DNA of 64,000 bases from Balaenoptera acutorostrata (Eukaryota; Chordata; Mammalia; Artiodactyla; Balaenopteridae), in NCBI RefSeq assembly GCF_949987535.1, contig NC_080079.1, positions 5,770,001-5,834,000 on the forward strand. The letters are read 5' to 3'. The notes under the pieces were generated by a model. The model saw only the letters and a program-made list of their open reading frames with translations, made no database searches and was not told the origin of the DNA. Shown one piece after another: positions 11,296-23,501 of the stretch. Made by a program: the position numbers and the translations under genes. Position 1 is the stretch's first letter; each line of letters starts with the position of its first letter.

Positions 11296-12036
11296 TTGTC
11301 GCCTCTCTTTTCATTACCCCTCACCACCTGCCTATATCAAAGGTATCAGGGATCTGAAATCCTTTCCTTAACTGACACAGTCAACCCACGACAAAAATGT
11401 TATTTGAAAGGAGCTTTCCTAGTTAATCCTCTCTGGAGCCTCCACAGCATGGTTTATAAGCTTATTCTTCAGTAGTGGCAGCTTTTTAGTTTGGATCCTT
11501 TAAACACCTAGCCCAGAAATTGCTTGTTGTAAGAATGTGAATCCACAGATAGAAGTTTCTGGTGGTGTGGGCAGCAGGCTCAGGAAGCACACTGGCCACC
11601 GGCACCCCACGGGGAGTTTGGGGGCGTTGGGAAGAATGCCACGTTTCCTTGGGGCACTCGGAGGTGCCTGGGAGAACAGTCAGGCCCAGGTGACCTCATG
11701 TGGATGTGTGTCTTCTTTTCCTGAGGGCTAGGTCAGCTAAAATGGGCCTGCTCCAGCTCTTCCGATAGGGATGCCTGCTCACGTGGTAGTTAGCAGTTTA
11801 ATGACCTAGAAACAAGCACAAGCTGGCCCTGAGACCAGAGGTTAACGGTCCAGGCTGCAGGGAATGTGCCCAAGCAAGCCTGGGTGAGCGGGAAGACACG
11901 TATCTCCTGGATTTCTTTCTTTCCTTTTAGATCTATCTATATTTTCAAAGTTCTCATTCTGGAAGAACACTTTTGAGGCAGTCTTAAAACTTGGGCATTT
12001 AGGCCGAAGGCAAGGAGTTGCTAAAGAATCATTCAT
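11295..12036. other. Unique DNA
   Basis: No gene or named repeat recognised. The frames at 11537-11731 (+) and 11842-12036 (-) overlap unrelated sequence and have no known motif. Confidence 0.4.
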
Positions 12037-12525
12037 GACACTTGTTAAAGAGGGTAAGGCAGATTTTATTCAGAGGGACTGCAGCAGTGGGGTCTTACAG
12101 GAGGGGAGAGAGGTTGGACTCAACTCCAAATACAAGGAAAAATGGGAGTTTATAGCCAAGGAGCAGGGAAGGGGTCATTGGATGGAAGATTTCTAAGAGG
12201 AAGCATCAGGGGTAAGGGGAATTTTGGCTAACGTGACTTGACAGGTGGGGGATGAGGAATTTGATCAGATATCAAGGACGGGGAATTTCCTCTAAATTGA
12301 CCCAGCAGGATTCTTGCTAAAATCGGGCTAAACAGGCCAAGGACAGAACCCGAGAGCGTGGCCTCGTTGAAAAGAGTTCTCAGAGGAGACTGACTCAGGT
12401 CAAGAATGGTCTCTTTTGGAGTTGGTGCGTGTGTGGGCACCATGCTTCCGTGGGGGCCTGACTCCTTGAGGGGACATTTATGCCCTCTGCATCTTCCCAC
12501 AAGGTCATTCCCAAATGTTAAAGGG
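12037..12525 (-). mobile_element. Endogenous-retrovirus-type LTR, copy A
   Basis: Read on the minus strand, this has the order of a gammaretrovirus-like (ERV1) LTR: a U3-like region, a TATA-like 'ggctataaactccc' near 12150, a pyrimidine-rich R region, an AATAAA polyadenylation signal near 12068, and a short U5 ending near 12037. No gag, pol or env is attached. The class is inferred from this architecture, not from a family match. It is an old, non-coding relic. Confidence 0.5.
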
Positions 12526-12960
12526 AAATTGCACTGGACACTGGTTGAAAGCTGCAAGACAGATTTTATTGGAGCTGCTGCAGTAGGGGAGAGATTCCAG
12601 TACAGCACCGAGCTCAACTCTGAGTACAGCAGGCATCTGGGGACCTACAGCTGATGGGGAGAGTGAGCGACGCAGTGGATGGAGAGTTACCGAGAAGAAC
12701 TTGATTAGATATAACAGGTCAGGGAGATTCTTGTGAAACCAGCTTAGCAGGATTTGAATGAAACTGGACTCAATGGGATTCTTGGGCCTGACAGGCCAAG
12801 GCAGCAGGCCTAGACGAAGCCTGGTCAGGAAGAGGGCCCAGAGGAGTCCGACTAAAGTTTGGTCCAGGAGGGAGAGGTGTCACACCTCTTCTACGAAAAT
12901 TGGCCTGAGCTGTCACCTGTGTCCTTTGAACTCTCTGTGGTCCAACTTGCTCCCTCAGGA
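12526..12960 (-). mobile_element. Endogenous-retrovirus-type LTR, copy B
   Basis: Diverged second copy of copy A in the same orientation. Shared landmarks are 'agacagattttattggagctgctgcagtagggg' versus 'aggcagattttattcagagggactgcagcagtgg', and the 'gacaggccaagg' and 'cagaggag..gactaa/gactca' blocks. The AATAAA signal (minus strand) lies near 12555. The right edge is uncertain. Confidence 0.45.
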
Positions 12961-14731
12961 AAGAACAAGGAAGTTTGGTTCAGGAATTAGACTTCCCGTA
13001 CCCACACTCCTGAGGAGGGCTCAGTGCAAGAATGAGATCTCTCTCAGCCCCCTGGGCTTTGGGAAACCCAGAGAGCAGAGTTTTAGGTCAGGCTTGGGGT
13101 TGCAAGGACCAGAAACACACTATTGACGACAAAAGAAAAACGGTTGTAAGGAAACCAGTGAACTTTGTAGGAGAACAGGCCACTGGGTTGCACAAAGTAC
13201 AGGAACCAAGGGGGCTCCGTGGGACCCAGTAGCAAGAGTGTGGCCCTTCACTTAGAGCCGCAGTAACAGCATCTGTGCCTGACTCTTGCAGCCCGTGTCT
13301 TTCAGTTAACCTTCTCAGGCTCCATCCTGAGTCAATCATCCCGGGTTAGGAGGCAAGGTCAGATGTTAGAAACCTGGCTTCCGGGCATCCAACCTTATGG
13401 GTGCCTGGCTAACAGGGCAGTTCTCCCAGAAGGAGTCCACAGGCCAAGCTGATGTCCCAAAGGCATGAGTAGGCCCATGGAATCTCAAGTTTGAGAGGGG
13501 CCACGGAGGTCGTTTTGTCCAATTTCTTCCTGATGCCTGACATCTGAAACCCCTCCACCTCCTGCCCTCGCAGGAGTGAGGAAGCCTCTGCAGAGGAGGC
13601 CGACCACACAGCAAGCCCCAAGGCCAGGGGACTCACTCTATTTGAAGGTAGCTCATGACTTGCTCACACAGCTGGAATTGTTAGAAAGCTTTTCTGTTGT
13701 GTTGAGCCAAAATAAATAACCTTCTTTATTTTTAATCTGTACTGAGTAGGCAAAGAGACCCATTAAATATTTTAAAGTTGCTGGAATATGTGGTCTGATC
13801 TGTGTTCTAGGAAGACAACTGTATTGTGATATTCTAGGAAGGCGTTGACATAGGGTTTAGGCCAGGGCAGGGGCAGGGGATGCTGGGACCACTGGAGCAC
13901 TGGGAGATGGCAAAATTATTTGCAAGCGGTTGCATAAGGGAGAAGTTAAAGATGTTTCTGGGCAAATAGCACTGCCATCCATGGGGAAGGAAATTCAGGA
14001 GTCAAGGGCTGGTGCTGGTGGGAGCATCCTGAACTTGTGGGCTTTGGGTGCTCTGCATCTGAGAGACCATCTGTCCTAGATGTCTGTGAAGCAGCTGGAA
14101 ATTTGGTGTCGAGATCCAGGGAAAGGTCAGGGTTATCGATCTCGATGTGATCATCCTTTACAGGTGGGTCATATGAGAAACCAGGAGAACAGTTGAGATG
14201 AGTGCAGGAGCCAGTGTGTGAAGTGGGAAGAGAGTGGGCTACAAAGCCTAAAGTACCTACGGGCATGCGGTGGGAAGAGGTGTAACTTGAGGTCCAGTGC
14301 CAGCGTTGACCTCGCCCTCAATTTGTCCTCTATTTTTGGAAAAGTCTCTCCACTTCCTCAGGTCTTAGACAACGGTGGTTTAGGTTTCACCCGTGTCCAC
14401 GGGGTGGCTCTAAAACTCAGTGATGTGGGTAGCAGTCTCTGTTACAGAAGCTAGATCGGGGGTATTTGGTCCAATCGGAGTTCAGAGTGCTCATGCAGGA
14501 AATCTGAAGTGAACGTCATCTCTGAATTTTCATTTTTGTTTCCTTCATTTGCCCAATGCAACTATTCACTGCCTCGGTCATTGGAAATTCCAGAACTGGG
14601 AAGGGCAGAGAGTTGATTTCTTATGATAAAATTGTCCTCTTGTCCAGGCCTTTGAAATCTCTTGGCCGGGTAAAATTTCAGTTTACTATGATTAATAGGC
14701 TCCTAACACTAAGGGAGAAAAAACTGTAGGA
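12961..14731. other. Unique DNA
   Basis: No gene recognised. Several frames of 80-120 codons occur on both strands in the GC-richer part (12960-13640), but they overlap each other and show no domain or splice structure. 13490-14300 probably includes unnamed ancient repeats. Confidence 0.4.
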
Positions 14732-14746
14732 AGGATGACTATTTCT
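14732..14746. repeat. Target-site duplication of L1 copy 1 (left)
   Basis: AGGATGACTATTTCT, exactly repeated at 19789-19803, so it delimits the L1 insertion between. Confidence 0.93.
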
Positions 14747-14957
14747 TTTTTTTTTTTAATGTTTATTTTTTATTTATTTATTTTTTCTTATTAGTCATCC
14801 ATTTTATACATATCAGTGTATACATGTCAATCCCAATCTCCCAATTCATCACACCCCCCCCACCCCCCTCCTCTTTCCCCCTTTGGTGTCCATATGTTCT
14901 TTCTCTACATCTGTGTCTCAATTTCTTCTCTGCAAACCGGTTCATCTGTACCATTTT

Positions 14958-17900
14958 CTAGGTTCCACATATATGCGTTAATATACGATATTTGTTTTTC
15001 TCTTTCTGACTTACTTCACTCTGTATGACAGTCTCTAGATGCATCCACATCTCTACAAATGACCCAATTTTGTTCCTTTTTATGGCTGAGTAATATTCCA
15101 TTGTATATATGTACCACATCTTTATCCATTCATCTGTCGATGGGCATTTAGCTTGCTTCCATGACCTGGCTATTGTAAATAGTGCTGCAATGAACACTGA
15201 GGTGCATGCGTCTTTTTGAATTATGGTTTTCTCTGGGTATATGCCCAGTAGTCGGATTGCTGGATCATATGGTAGTTCTATTTTTAGTTCTTTAGGGAGC
15301 CTCCATACTGTTCTCCATAATGGCTGTATCAATTTACATTCCCACCAACAGTGCAAGAGCGTTCCCTTTTTTCCACACCCTCTCCAGCATTTGTTGTTTG
15401 TAGATTTTCTGATGATGCCCATTCTAACTGGTGTGAGGTGATACCTCATTGTAGTTTTGATTTGCCTTTCTCTAATAATTAGTGATGTTGAGCAGCTTTT
15501 CATGTGCTTCTTGGCCATCTGTATGTCTTCTTTGGAGAAATGTCTATTTAGGTCTTCTGCCCATTTTTGGATTAGGTTGTTTGTTTCTTTAGTATTGAGC
15601 TGCATGAGCTGTTTATATATTTTGGAGATTAATCCTTTGTCCATTGATTCCTTTGCAAATATTTTCTCCCATTCCGAGGGTTGTCTTTTCGTCTTGTTTA
15701 TGGTTTCCTTTGCTGTGCAAAAGCTTTGAAGTTTCATTAGGTCCCATTTGTTTATTTTTGTTTTTATTTCCATTACTCTAGGAGGTGGATCAAAAAAGAT
15801 CTTGCTGTGATTTGTGTCAAAGAGTGTTCTTCCTATGTTTTCCTCTAACAGTTTTATAGTGTCTGGTCTTACGTTTAGGTCTCTAATCCATTTTGAGTTT
15901 ATTTTTGTGTATAGTGTTAGGGAGTGTTCTAATTTCATTCTTTTACGTGTAGCTGTCCAGTTTTCCCAGCACCACTTATTGAAGAGACTGTCTTTTCTCC
16001 ATTGTATATCCTTCCCTCCTTTGTCATAGATTAGTTGACCATAGGTGTGTGGGTTTATCTCTGGGCCTTCTATCCTGTTCCATTGATCTATATTTCTGTT
16101 TTTGTGCCAGTACCATATGGTCTTGATTACTGTAGCTTTGTAGTATAGTCTGAAGTCAGGGAGTCTGATTCCTCCCGCTCCGTTTTTTTCCCTCAAGACT
16201 GCTTTGGCTATTCTGGGTCTTTTGTGTCTCCATACAAATTTTAAGATTTTTTGTTCTAGTTCTGTAAAAAACGCCATTGGTAATTTGATAGGGATTGCAC
16301 TGAATCTGTAGATTGCTTTGGGTAGTATAATCATTTTCACAACATTGATTCTTCCAATCCAAGAACATGGTATATCTCTCCATCTGTTCTTATCATCTTT
16401 AATTTCTTTCAACAGTGTCTTATAGTTTTCTGCATACAGGTCTTTTTTCTCCCTAGGTAGGTTTATTCCTACATATTTTATTCATTTTGTTGCAATGGTA
16501 AATGAGAGTGTTTCCTTAATTTCTCTTTCAGACTTTTCATCATTAGTGTATAGGAATGCAAGAGATTTCTGTGCATTAATTTTGTATCCTGCAACTTTAC
16601 CAAATTCATTGATTAGCTCTAGTAGTTTTCTGGTGGCATCTTTAGGATTCTCTATGTATAGTATCATGTCATCTGCAAACAGTGACAGTTTTACTTCTTT
16701 TCCAATTTGTATTCCTTTTATTTCTTTTTCTTCTCTGATTGCCATGGCTAGGACTTCCAAAACTATGTTGAATAGTAATGGTGAGAGAGGACATCCTTGT
16801 CTTGTTCCTGATCTTAGAGCAATGCTTTCAGTTTTTCACCATTGAGAATGAAGTTTGCTCTGGGTTTGTCGTATATGGCCTTTATTATGTTTAAGTTGGT
16901 TCCCTCTATGCCCACTTTCTGGAGAGTTTTTATCATAAGTGGGTGTTGAATTTTGTCAAAAGCTTTTTCTGCATCTATTGAGATGATCATATGGTTTCTA
17001 TTCTTCAGTTTGTTAATATGGTGTACCACATTGATTGATTTGTGTATATTGAAGAATCTTGCATCTCTGGGATAAATCCCACTTGATCATGGTGTATGAT
17101 CCTTTTACTGTGTTGTTGGATTCTGTTTGCTAGTATTTTGTTGAGGATTTTTGCATCTGTATTCATCAGTGATATTGGTCTGTAATTTTCTTTTTTTGTA
17201 ATATCTTTGTCTGGTTTTGGTATCAGGGTGATGGTGGCCTCATAGAATGAGTTTGGGAGTTTTCCTTCCTCTGCAATTTTTTGGAAGAGTTTGAGAAGGA
17301 TGGGTGTTAGCTCTTCTCTAAATGTTTGATAGAATTTACCTGTGAGGCCATCTGGTCCTGGACTTTTGTTTGTTGGAAGATGTTTAATCACAGTTTCAAT
17401 TTCATTACTTGTGATTGGTCTGTTCATATTTTCTATTTCTTCCTGGTTCAGTCTTGGAAGGTTATACCTTTCTAAGAATTTGTCCATTTCGTCCACGTTG
17501 TCCATTTTATTGGCATAGAGTTGCTTGTGGTAATCTCTTAGGATGCTTTGTATTTCTGCGGTGTCTGTTGTAACTTCTCCTTTTTCATTTTTAATTTTAT
17601 TGATTTGAGTCCTCTCCCTCTTTTTCTTGATGAGTCTGGCTAATGGTTTATCAATTTTGTTTATCTTCTCAGAGAACCACTTTTTAGTTTTATTGATATG
17701 TGCTGTAGTTTTCTTTGTTTCTATTTCATTTATTTCTGCTCTGATCCTTATGATTTCTTTCCTTCTACTAACTTTGGATTTTGTTTGTCCTTCTTTCTCT
17801 AGTTCCTTTAGGTGTAAGGTTAGATTGTTTATTTGAGATTTTTCTTGTTTCCTGAGGTAGGCTTGTATAGCTATAAACTTCCCTCTTAGAACTGCTTTTG

Positions 17901-18744
17901 CTGCATCCCATAGGTTTTGGATCATCGTGTTTTCCTTGTCATTTGTCTCTAGGTATTTTTTGATTTCCTCTTTGATTTTTTCAGTGATCTCTTATTTAGT
18001 AACATACTGTTTAGCCTCCATGTGTTTGTGGTTTTTACGGGTTTTTTTCCCTGTAATTTATTTCTAATCTCATAATGTTGTGGTCAGAAGAGATGCTTGA
18101 TATGATTTCAATTTTCTTGAATTTACCCAAGATGTGATCTATCCTGGAGAATGTTCCATGCGCACTTGAGAAGAAAGTGTAGTCTGATGTTTTTGGATGG
18201 AATGTCCTATAAATATCAATTAAATCTATCTGGTCTATTGTGTCATTTAAAGCTTCTGTTTCCTTATTAATTTTCTGTTTGGATGATCTGTCGATTGGTG
18301 TAAGTGAGGTGTTAAAGTCCCCCCTATTATTGTGTTACTGTCGATTTCCTCTTTTAGAGCTGTTAGCAGTTGCCTTATATATTGAGGTGCTGCTATGTTG
18401 GGTGCATATATATTTATAATTGTTATATCTTCTTGGATTGATCCCTTGATCATTATGTAGTGTCCGTCCTTGTCTCTTGTAACATTCTTTATTTTAAAGT
18501 CTATTTTATCTGATATGAGTATTAAGACTCCAGCTTTCTTTTGATTTCCATTTGCATGGAATATCTTTTTCCATCCCCTCGCTTTCAGTCTTTATGTGTC
18601 CCTAGGTCTAAAGTGGGTCTCTTGTAGACAGCATATATATGGGTCTTGTTTTTGTATCCATTCAGCACGCCTGTGTCTTTTGGTTGGAGCATTTAATCCA
18701 TTCATGTTTAAGGTAATTATCGATATGTATGTTCCTATGACCAT
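14958..18744 (-). pseudogene. L1 ORF2 pseudogene (copy 1)
   Basis: Decayed ORF2 (endonuclease plus reverse transcriptase). The start codon equivalent lies at 18742-18744. Frame is lost repeatedly: open pieces remain at 18247-18453 (endonuclease), 17005-17925 (pre-RT and first RT blocks), 16814-17029, 16482-16760 (includes the FADD catalytic motif) and 14958-16412. The last is 484 codons, covering the thumb and C-terminus with the Cys-rich CX3CX7HX4C motif and the natural stop. Total length is 3787 bp against 3819 bp in the intact copy, so small net deletions explain the breaks. It is not expected to make an active enzyme. Confidence 0.93.
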
Positions 18745-18802
18745 TTTCTTAATTGTTTTGGGTTTGTTTTTGTAGGTCCTTTTCTTCTCTTGTGTTTCCC
18801 AC

Positions 18803-19706
18803 TTAGAGAAGTTCCTTTAGCATTTATTGCAGAGCTGGTTTGGTGGTGCTGAATTCTTTTAGCTTTTGCTTGTCTGTAAAGCTTTTGATTTCTCCATCAA
18901 ATCTGAATGAGCTCTTTGCTGGGTAGAGTAATCTTGGTTGTAGGTTCTTCCCTTTCATCACTTTAAGTATATCATGCCACTGCCTTCTGGCTTGTAGAGT
19001 TTCTGCTGAGAAATCAGCTGTTAACCTTATGGGAGTTCCCTTGTATGTTATTTGTCGTTTTTCCCTTGCTGCTTTCAGTAATTTTTCTTTGTCTTTAATT
19101 TTTGTCAATTTGATTGCTCTGTGTCTTGGCGTGTTTCTCCTTGGGTTTATCCTGTATGGGACTCTGCACTTCCTGGACTTGGATGGCTATTTCCTTTCCC
19201 ATGTTAGGGAAGTTTTCGGCTATAATCTCTTCAAATATTTTCTCTGGTCCTTTCTCTCTCTGTTCTCCTTCTGGGACCCCTATGATGCGAATGTTGTTGT
19301 GTTTAATGTTGTCCCAGAGGTCTCCTAGGGTGTCTTCATTTCTTTTCATTCTTTTTTCTTTATTCTGTTCTGCAGCAGTGAATTCCACCATTCTGTCTTC
19401 CAGGTCACTTGTCCGTTCTTCTGCTTCAGTTATTCTGCTATTGATTCCTTCTAGTGTATTTTTCATTTCAGTTATTGTATTGTTCATCTCTGTTTGTTTG
19501 TTCTTTAATTCTTCTAGATCTTTGTTAAACATTTCTTGCATCTTCTCGATCTTTGCCTCCATTCTTTTTCTGAGGTCCTAGATCATCTTCATGATCATTA
19601 TTCTGAATTCTTTTTCTGGAAGATTGCCTATCTCCGTTTCATTTAGTTGTTTTTCTGGGGTTTTGTCTTGTTCCTTCATTTGGTACATAGCCTTCTGCCT
19701 TTTCAT
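18803..19706 (-). pseudogene. L1 ORF1 pseudogene (copy 1)
   Basis: Decayed ORF1 (trimeric RNA-binding chaperone). The start codon equivalent is at 19704-19706 and the stop at 18803-18805. Coiled-coil coding remains open over 19095-19562 and the C-terminal domain over 18824-19108. A frame change separates the two pieces, and another break lies near the N-terminus. Comparison is with the intact 301-residue ORF1 at 37339-38244. Confidence 0.9.
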
Positions 19707-19788
19707 CTTGTCTGTCTTTCTGTGAATGTGGTTTTTGTTCCACAGGCTGCAGGATTGTTGTTCTTCTTGCTTCTTCTGTCTGCCCTTT

Positions 19789-19803
19789 AGGATGACTATT
19801 TCT
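19789..19803. repeat. Target-site duplication of L1 copy 1 (right)
   Basis: Second copy of AGGATGACTATTTCT (see 14732-14746). Confidence 0.93.
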
Positions 19804-20453
19804 GCCCAGACTTACATCTGTTTTCAAAATCAGTGGGATGTAGGAAGTTCCTTTCACATTTCCATTCTGCGTGTTATAAAAATTTTCCATTTACAGTTTC
19901 CCCATCACCGTGCTACCTGTCTGCCTATGAGACTGCTTGCTCTAAGGATTTAGCAAGGATTGGGAGAATCAGGCATGCATTTAAGCCATTTCTGGGGAAA
20001 TCACTTATAGGAAATGTATGTAAAGGGGATTGACGAAGGTCACTGTTTCAATTAGTAATTCATTTAGCTAAGGAAGAAGGTGGGACAGCATGAAATTTTC
20101 TCCCTCCTGATCAATTAAGCCTGACCTTTACAAATGGCAATTTTTAAAGGGTGGGTGTTTGATTGATGAGTGGGATGAAGTGATTATATTTCCACTTAAA
20201 ACTTGAGGATAATTGTTCCTTTATACAAGCTTTTATAAGAGCAGTGATTTGCTTCCGTCATAATCATAGTTTCAATTTTATTTCATAGAGTCAAACAGTC
20301 AGTTGCCCCAATAAAACACTTACCGTTGACTACGCTTTGAGGAAGGATTGTTCTATTATACCTTAAAAACCACCCTGGATCTGATGTGAGTTGTGTTTCC
20401 TTTCTCTTCTGGACGTTATTTGTAATGCAGTTTCTCTATGAATGAGGTATAGA
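19804..20453. other. Unique DNA
   Basis: No gene recognised. AT-rich unique sequence continues that left of 14732, as expected for an interrupted target. Confidence 0.4.
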
Positions 20454-20465
20454 AGGGACACCAAA

Positions 20466-20803
20466 ATTTTATTTATTGATTTATTTAAATTGAACTATAG
20501 TTGATTTACAATGTTGTCTTAGTTTCAGATGTACAGTAAAGTGATTCAGTTATACATATATATAAATATATATACTCTTTTTTTATATTATCTTCTATTA
20601 TAGGTTATTACAAGATATTGAGTATAGTTCCCTGTGCTATACAGTAGGTTCTTGTTGGTTATCTATTTTATACATAGTAGTGTGTATCTGTTAATCCCAA
20701 ACTCTTAATTTATCCCTCCCCCATCCCCTTTCCCCCTTTGGTAACCATAGGTTTGTTTTCTATGTCTGTGAATCTGTTTCTGTTTCGTAAATAAGTTCAC
20801 TTT
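20466..20803 (-). mobile_element. L1 3' end
   Basis: Minus-strand L1 3' UTR copy ('tatagttgatttacaatgtt', 'gtgtatctgttaatcccaaa', 'tttggtaaccataggtttg'). Flanked by AGGGACACCAAA at 20454-20465 and 20804-20815. Non-coding. Confidence 0.9.
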
Positions 20804-21018
20804 AGGGACACCAAATTTATCTGTTTTCCCTGAAAAACCTGATTTTTAAATTAAGGCTCTAATTGTTGGAGTAGAACGATGTGGAAACTTTTTGTACAGA
20901 GCTGTTTTGATCACACTGTGCTTATCTGCCTTATTATAGATTCCTCCCTGCCCATGGGGAGGATTCCTCTCTTGAGCAGTGTTTGAGTGTCTTTTTAAAA
21001 AAATTACTATTATTATTA

Positions 21019-21366
21019 GTTAATTAATTAATATATTTATTTTTGGCTGTCTTGGGTCTTCGTTGCTGCGTGCGGTCTTTCTCTAGTTGTGGCGAGCGGG
21101 GGCTACTCTTCAATGTGGTGCGTGGGTTTCTCATTGAGGTGGCTTCTCTTGTTGCGGACACACGGGCTCTAGGCACGTGGGCTTCAGTAGCTGTGGCATG
21201 CAGGCTCAGTAGTTGTGGCTCACGGGCTCTAAAGCACAGGCTCAGTAGTTGTGGCGCACAGGCTTAGCTGCTCCACGGCATGTGGGATCTTCCCGGGCCA
21301 GGGCTCAAACCCGTGTCCCCTGCATTGGCAGGAGGATTCTTAACCACTGTGCCACCAGGGAAGCCC
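21019..21366 (-). mobile_element. tRNA-derived SINE, CHR-2 type
   Basis: Minus-strand SINE. In its own sense it begins 'gggcttccctggtggcacag' (tRNA-like head with RNA polymerase III A and B boxes, B-box sense GGTTTGAGCCC). It continues through the 'gtgcgccacaactactgagc' repeats and ends in an A/T-rich tail. Neighbouring ATTATTATTA at 21009-21018 and 21367-21376 is the likely target duplication, but it is low complexity. This family is characteristic of cetaceans and relatives. Confidence 0.92.
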
Positions 21367-21749
21367 ATTATTATTATTTTTTTTTAAGAGTGTCTTTAAT
21401 CAAAGCAACTTTCTGGTCAGAAATCGAATCAGTCCTCAGAGAGCAAAGTATAAACTCCTTGGCCCAGCATTCCCTTCCCCCTCTGACTCTAGTCCATTCT
21501 TCTGGATTTTTCTCCAGTTGGGTAGCCTTGCAGCACCTGTGCTCAGCACTTGCTTATGTCTCTCCTTGGCCATGGTGAGATTCTCCTGAAACTGACTTCT
21601 ATGTATTTCTGTTGAGAAAATCCTTCCTTTTTCAGTTTAGTTCCCTGAATCAACCTGCCCCACCCCTAGTCTCCCAAGGGCATTTTGATTTTTCAGCAAT
21701 CAGTTCTTCCAGTGTTTTCTTGTTTCCTTTGTAGATTTGTCCTTTTTTC

Positions 21750-21880
21750 CCCCTTCAAGACTGTGGGCTCAGAGAGCAGGGACCTTGTCCCACTCATCTC
21801 CATGTTCCCAAGTTCAGGGACTGGCCCATGAACTTGGGCCAGTTGTTCACTAGATTGAATGGCATTATTTGTATGAAGGA
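21750..21880 (+). mobile_element. Possible L2 3' end
   Basis: 'caagactgtgggctcagagagcagggaccttgtccc' followed by 'ctccatgttcccaag' resembles the L2 3' segment 'tgtaagctccatgagggcagggact...tgtatccccagc'. Confidence 0.4.
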
Positions 21881-22005
21881 TTGACATGGAGCCGACTGCA
21901 TCCAGGGATCCAACCTGCCCCTCCCAGGAAGCCCACAGAGCAGGCTGGGAATTGGATCCTGTCACAGCCGCTGAGACCCTGACAGGGAAAGCATTTGTCT
22001 TTGGA

Positions 22006-22354
22006 TTTTTTTTTAATTAATTAATTTATTTTTGGCTGCTTTGGGTCTTTGTTGCTGCACGTGGGCTTTTCTCTAGTTGCGTCCAGCGGGAACTACTTTT
22101 TGTTGCAGTGGGCGGGCTTCTCATTGTGGTGGCTTCTCTTGTTGCGGAGCACAGGCTCGAGGTGCGTGGGCTTCAGTAGCTGTGGCACACGGGCTCAGTA
22201 GTTGTGGCTCACGGGCTCTAGAGCGCAGGCTCAGTAGTTGTGACGCACAGGCTTAGTTGCTCCGCAGCATGTGGGATCTTCCCGGACCAGGGCTCGAACC
22301 CATGTGCCCTGCACTGGCGGGCAGATTCTTAACCACTGCACCACCAGGGATGTC
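22006..22354 (-). mobile_element. tRNA-derived SINE, CHR-2 type
   Basis: Same family and orientation as 21019-21366. Exact 12-bp target duplication TTTGTCTTTGGA at 21994-22005 and 22355-22366. The B box (minus sense GGTTCGAGCCC) is intact near 22290. The A-rich tail appears as T/A-rich sequence at 22006-22030. Confidence 0.94.
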
Positions 22355-22366
22355 TTTGTCTTTGGA

Positions 22367-23150
22367 CTTTTCCAAGATTCTTTCAAGGGCTTTGTATGAC
22401 AGGCACCTGTCCTGTGACTCAGCTTCCTTTGTTGAGAGGGACAGCCTTCCACTGAGCGTCTCCTTTCTGCTTTCTCCACCCAGCCTCCACCCTGTTCTGC
22501 AAGAGGGAGGTGGGAAAAAGCAGCACAACTCCTGGTCCCCGGAGAAGAAAGGACATTTATTCCTGCTTTCTGAGCAAGACATAAAGAGACATGTTTGGGT
22601 CAGTTATGCCAACATGTATAGGACATTATTGGAAAGAAAATAGACGAAGTTGCTTTTGTCACAGGGACCTGTGATGGTCCCTGTTTGTTCTCTGATGAAT
22701 AACCATTCCACTCACATCCCTTCCTGAATTCTGCTTAGAGGCTGCCTGGGTCTTGACCCTCAGTTTTGCTGCAATCACCAATAAATAGTGCAATAAGCAA
22801 CTTTTTCCCCCATCCGAGTTTCTGCCTCTAGCTTCATCTTTGCCCATCACCTGATGCATAATCTAATTTTAAAAATAATTGGTGAAATAATGTACTAAGC
22901 AAAGAGCTCAGCTGAAGATTACCCAGTTATGTAGCTTTGTGTCAGAAAGAACTGCATCCAGGTGGATTTAACTGCTTCCTCTCAGAGGCATGGACACTTA
23001 GTTACCGCCTCTTGTGTACTGAGGAGCAAAAGAACCTCATCCAGATCTGAGGAAGTCAGATGCTGGGGTGGACATGACATGGACAGTCCCTGAGGGCCAC
23101 TATTCTTAGAAAGGGGGAATGAGTTTCAATTCATTTCTCCCCAGAGGGTA
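22367..23150. other. Unique DNA
   Basis: No gene recognised. The frames at 22253-22643 partly read through the SINE and have no known homology. Confidence 0.4.
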
Positions 23151-23488
23151 TGAGCTCTTCATCCACTGTGCAGTCTCTCTAAGCTCAGGATTGCTGTCCC
23201 ATCTCAGAAATGGTACCACCATCCATCTGGTTGGCCAAGCTGGAAGCCAAGGAGTCTTTCTGTGTCTCTCACACTCCCACATCCAATCCCTGACTACATT
23301 CTTGTGATTTACCTCCTAATCATCTCTGGGATCCACCCTCTTCTCTCCATCCCTGCTGCCATGTTGGTTGGACTCCTGCACTAGTCCATGCTTTCTGCCT
23401 AGTCTCCACCTATAGACAGAAAGAGCTGTTGAGGCCATGTTGCTCCCCACTTAAAAATCTTTCCATTCCTTTCAGTTGCTCTTAGAAT
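23151..23488 (+). mobile_element. L2-like relic, left part
   Basis: Ends in 'cttccattcctttcagttgctcttagaataaagaaag', matching the L2 segment that reads roughly 'ggctccccattgcctacaggataaag'. It resumes at 24091 after an L1 insertion. Diverged. Confidence 0.45.
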
Positions 23489-23501
23489 AAAGAAAGTTCT
23501 T

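Larger units (their letters stand above)
14747..19788 (-). mobile_element. L1 copy 1, 5'-truncated and decayed
   Basis: A 5.0-kb minus-strand L1 bounded by a 15-bp exact target duplication. In L1 sense it starts just upstream of the ORF1 start (equivalent to about 38325 of copy 2). It then carries ORF1, ORF2, a short 3' UTR of roughly 200 bp with a G-rich tract (minus strand, 14855-14882), several AATAAA-like signals, and the poly(A). Both ORFs carry frameshifts, so it cannot supply its own proteins. Lacking the 5' UTR it probably had no promoter. Overall sequence is close to copy 2 at 29987-39213, so it is from a related, fairly recent lineage. Confidence 0.95.

Noticed and set aside
12228..12617. 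129-codon minus-strand gene
   Set aside because: The frame lies within the LTR-like repeat and has no retroviral or host protein motif.
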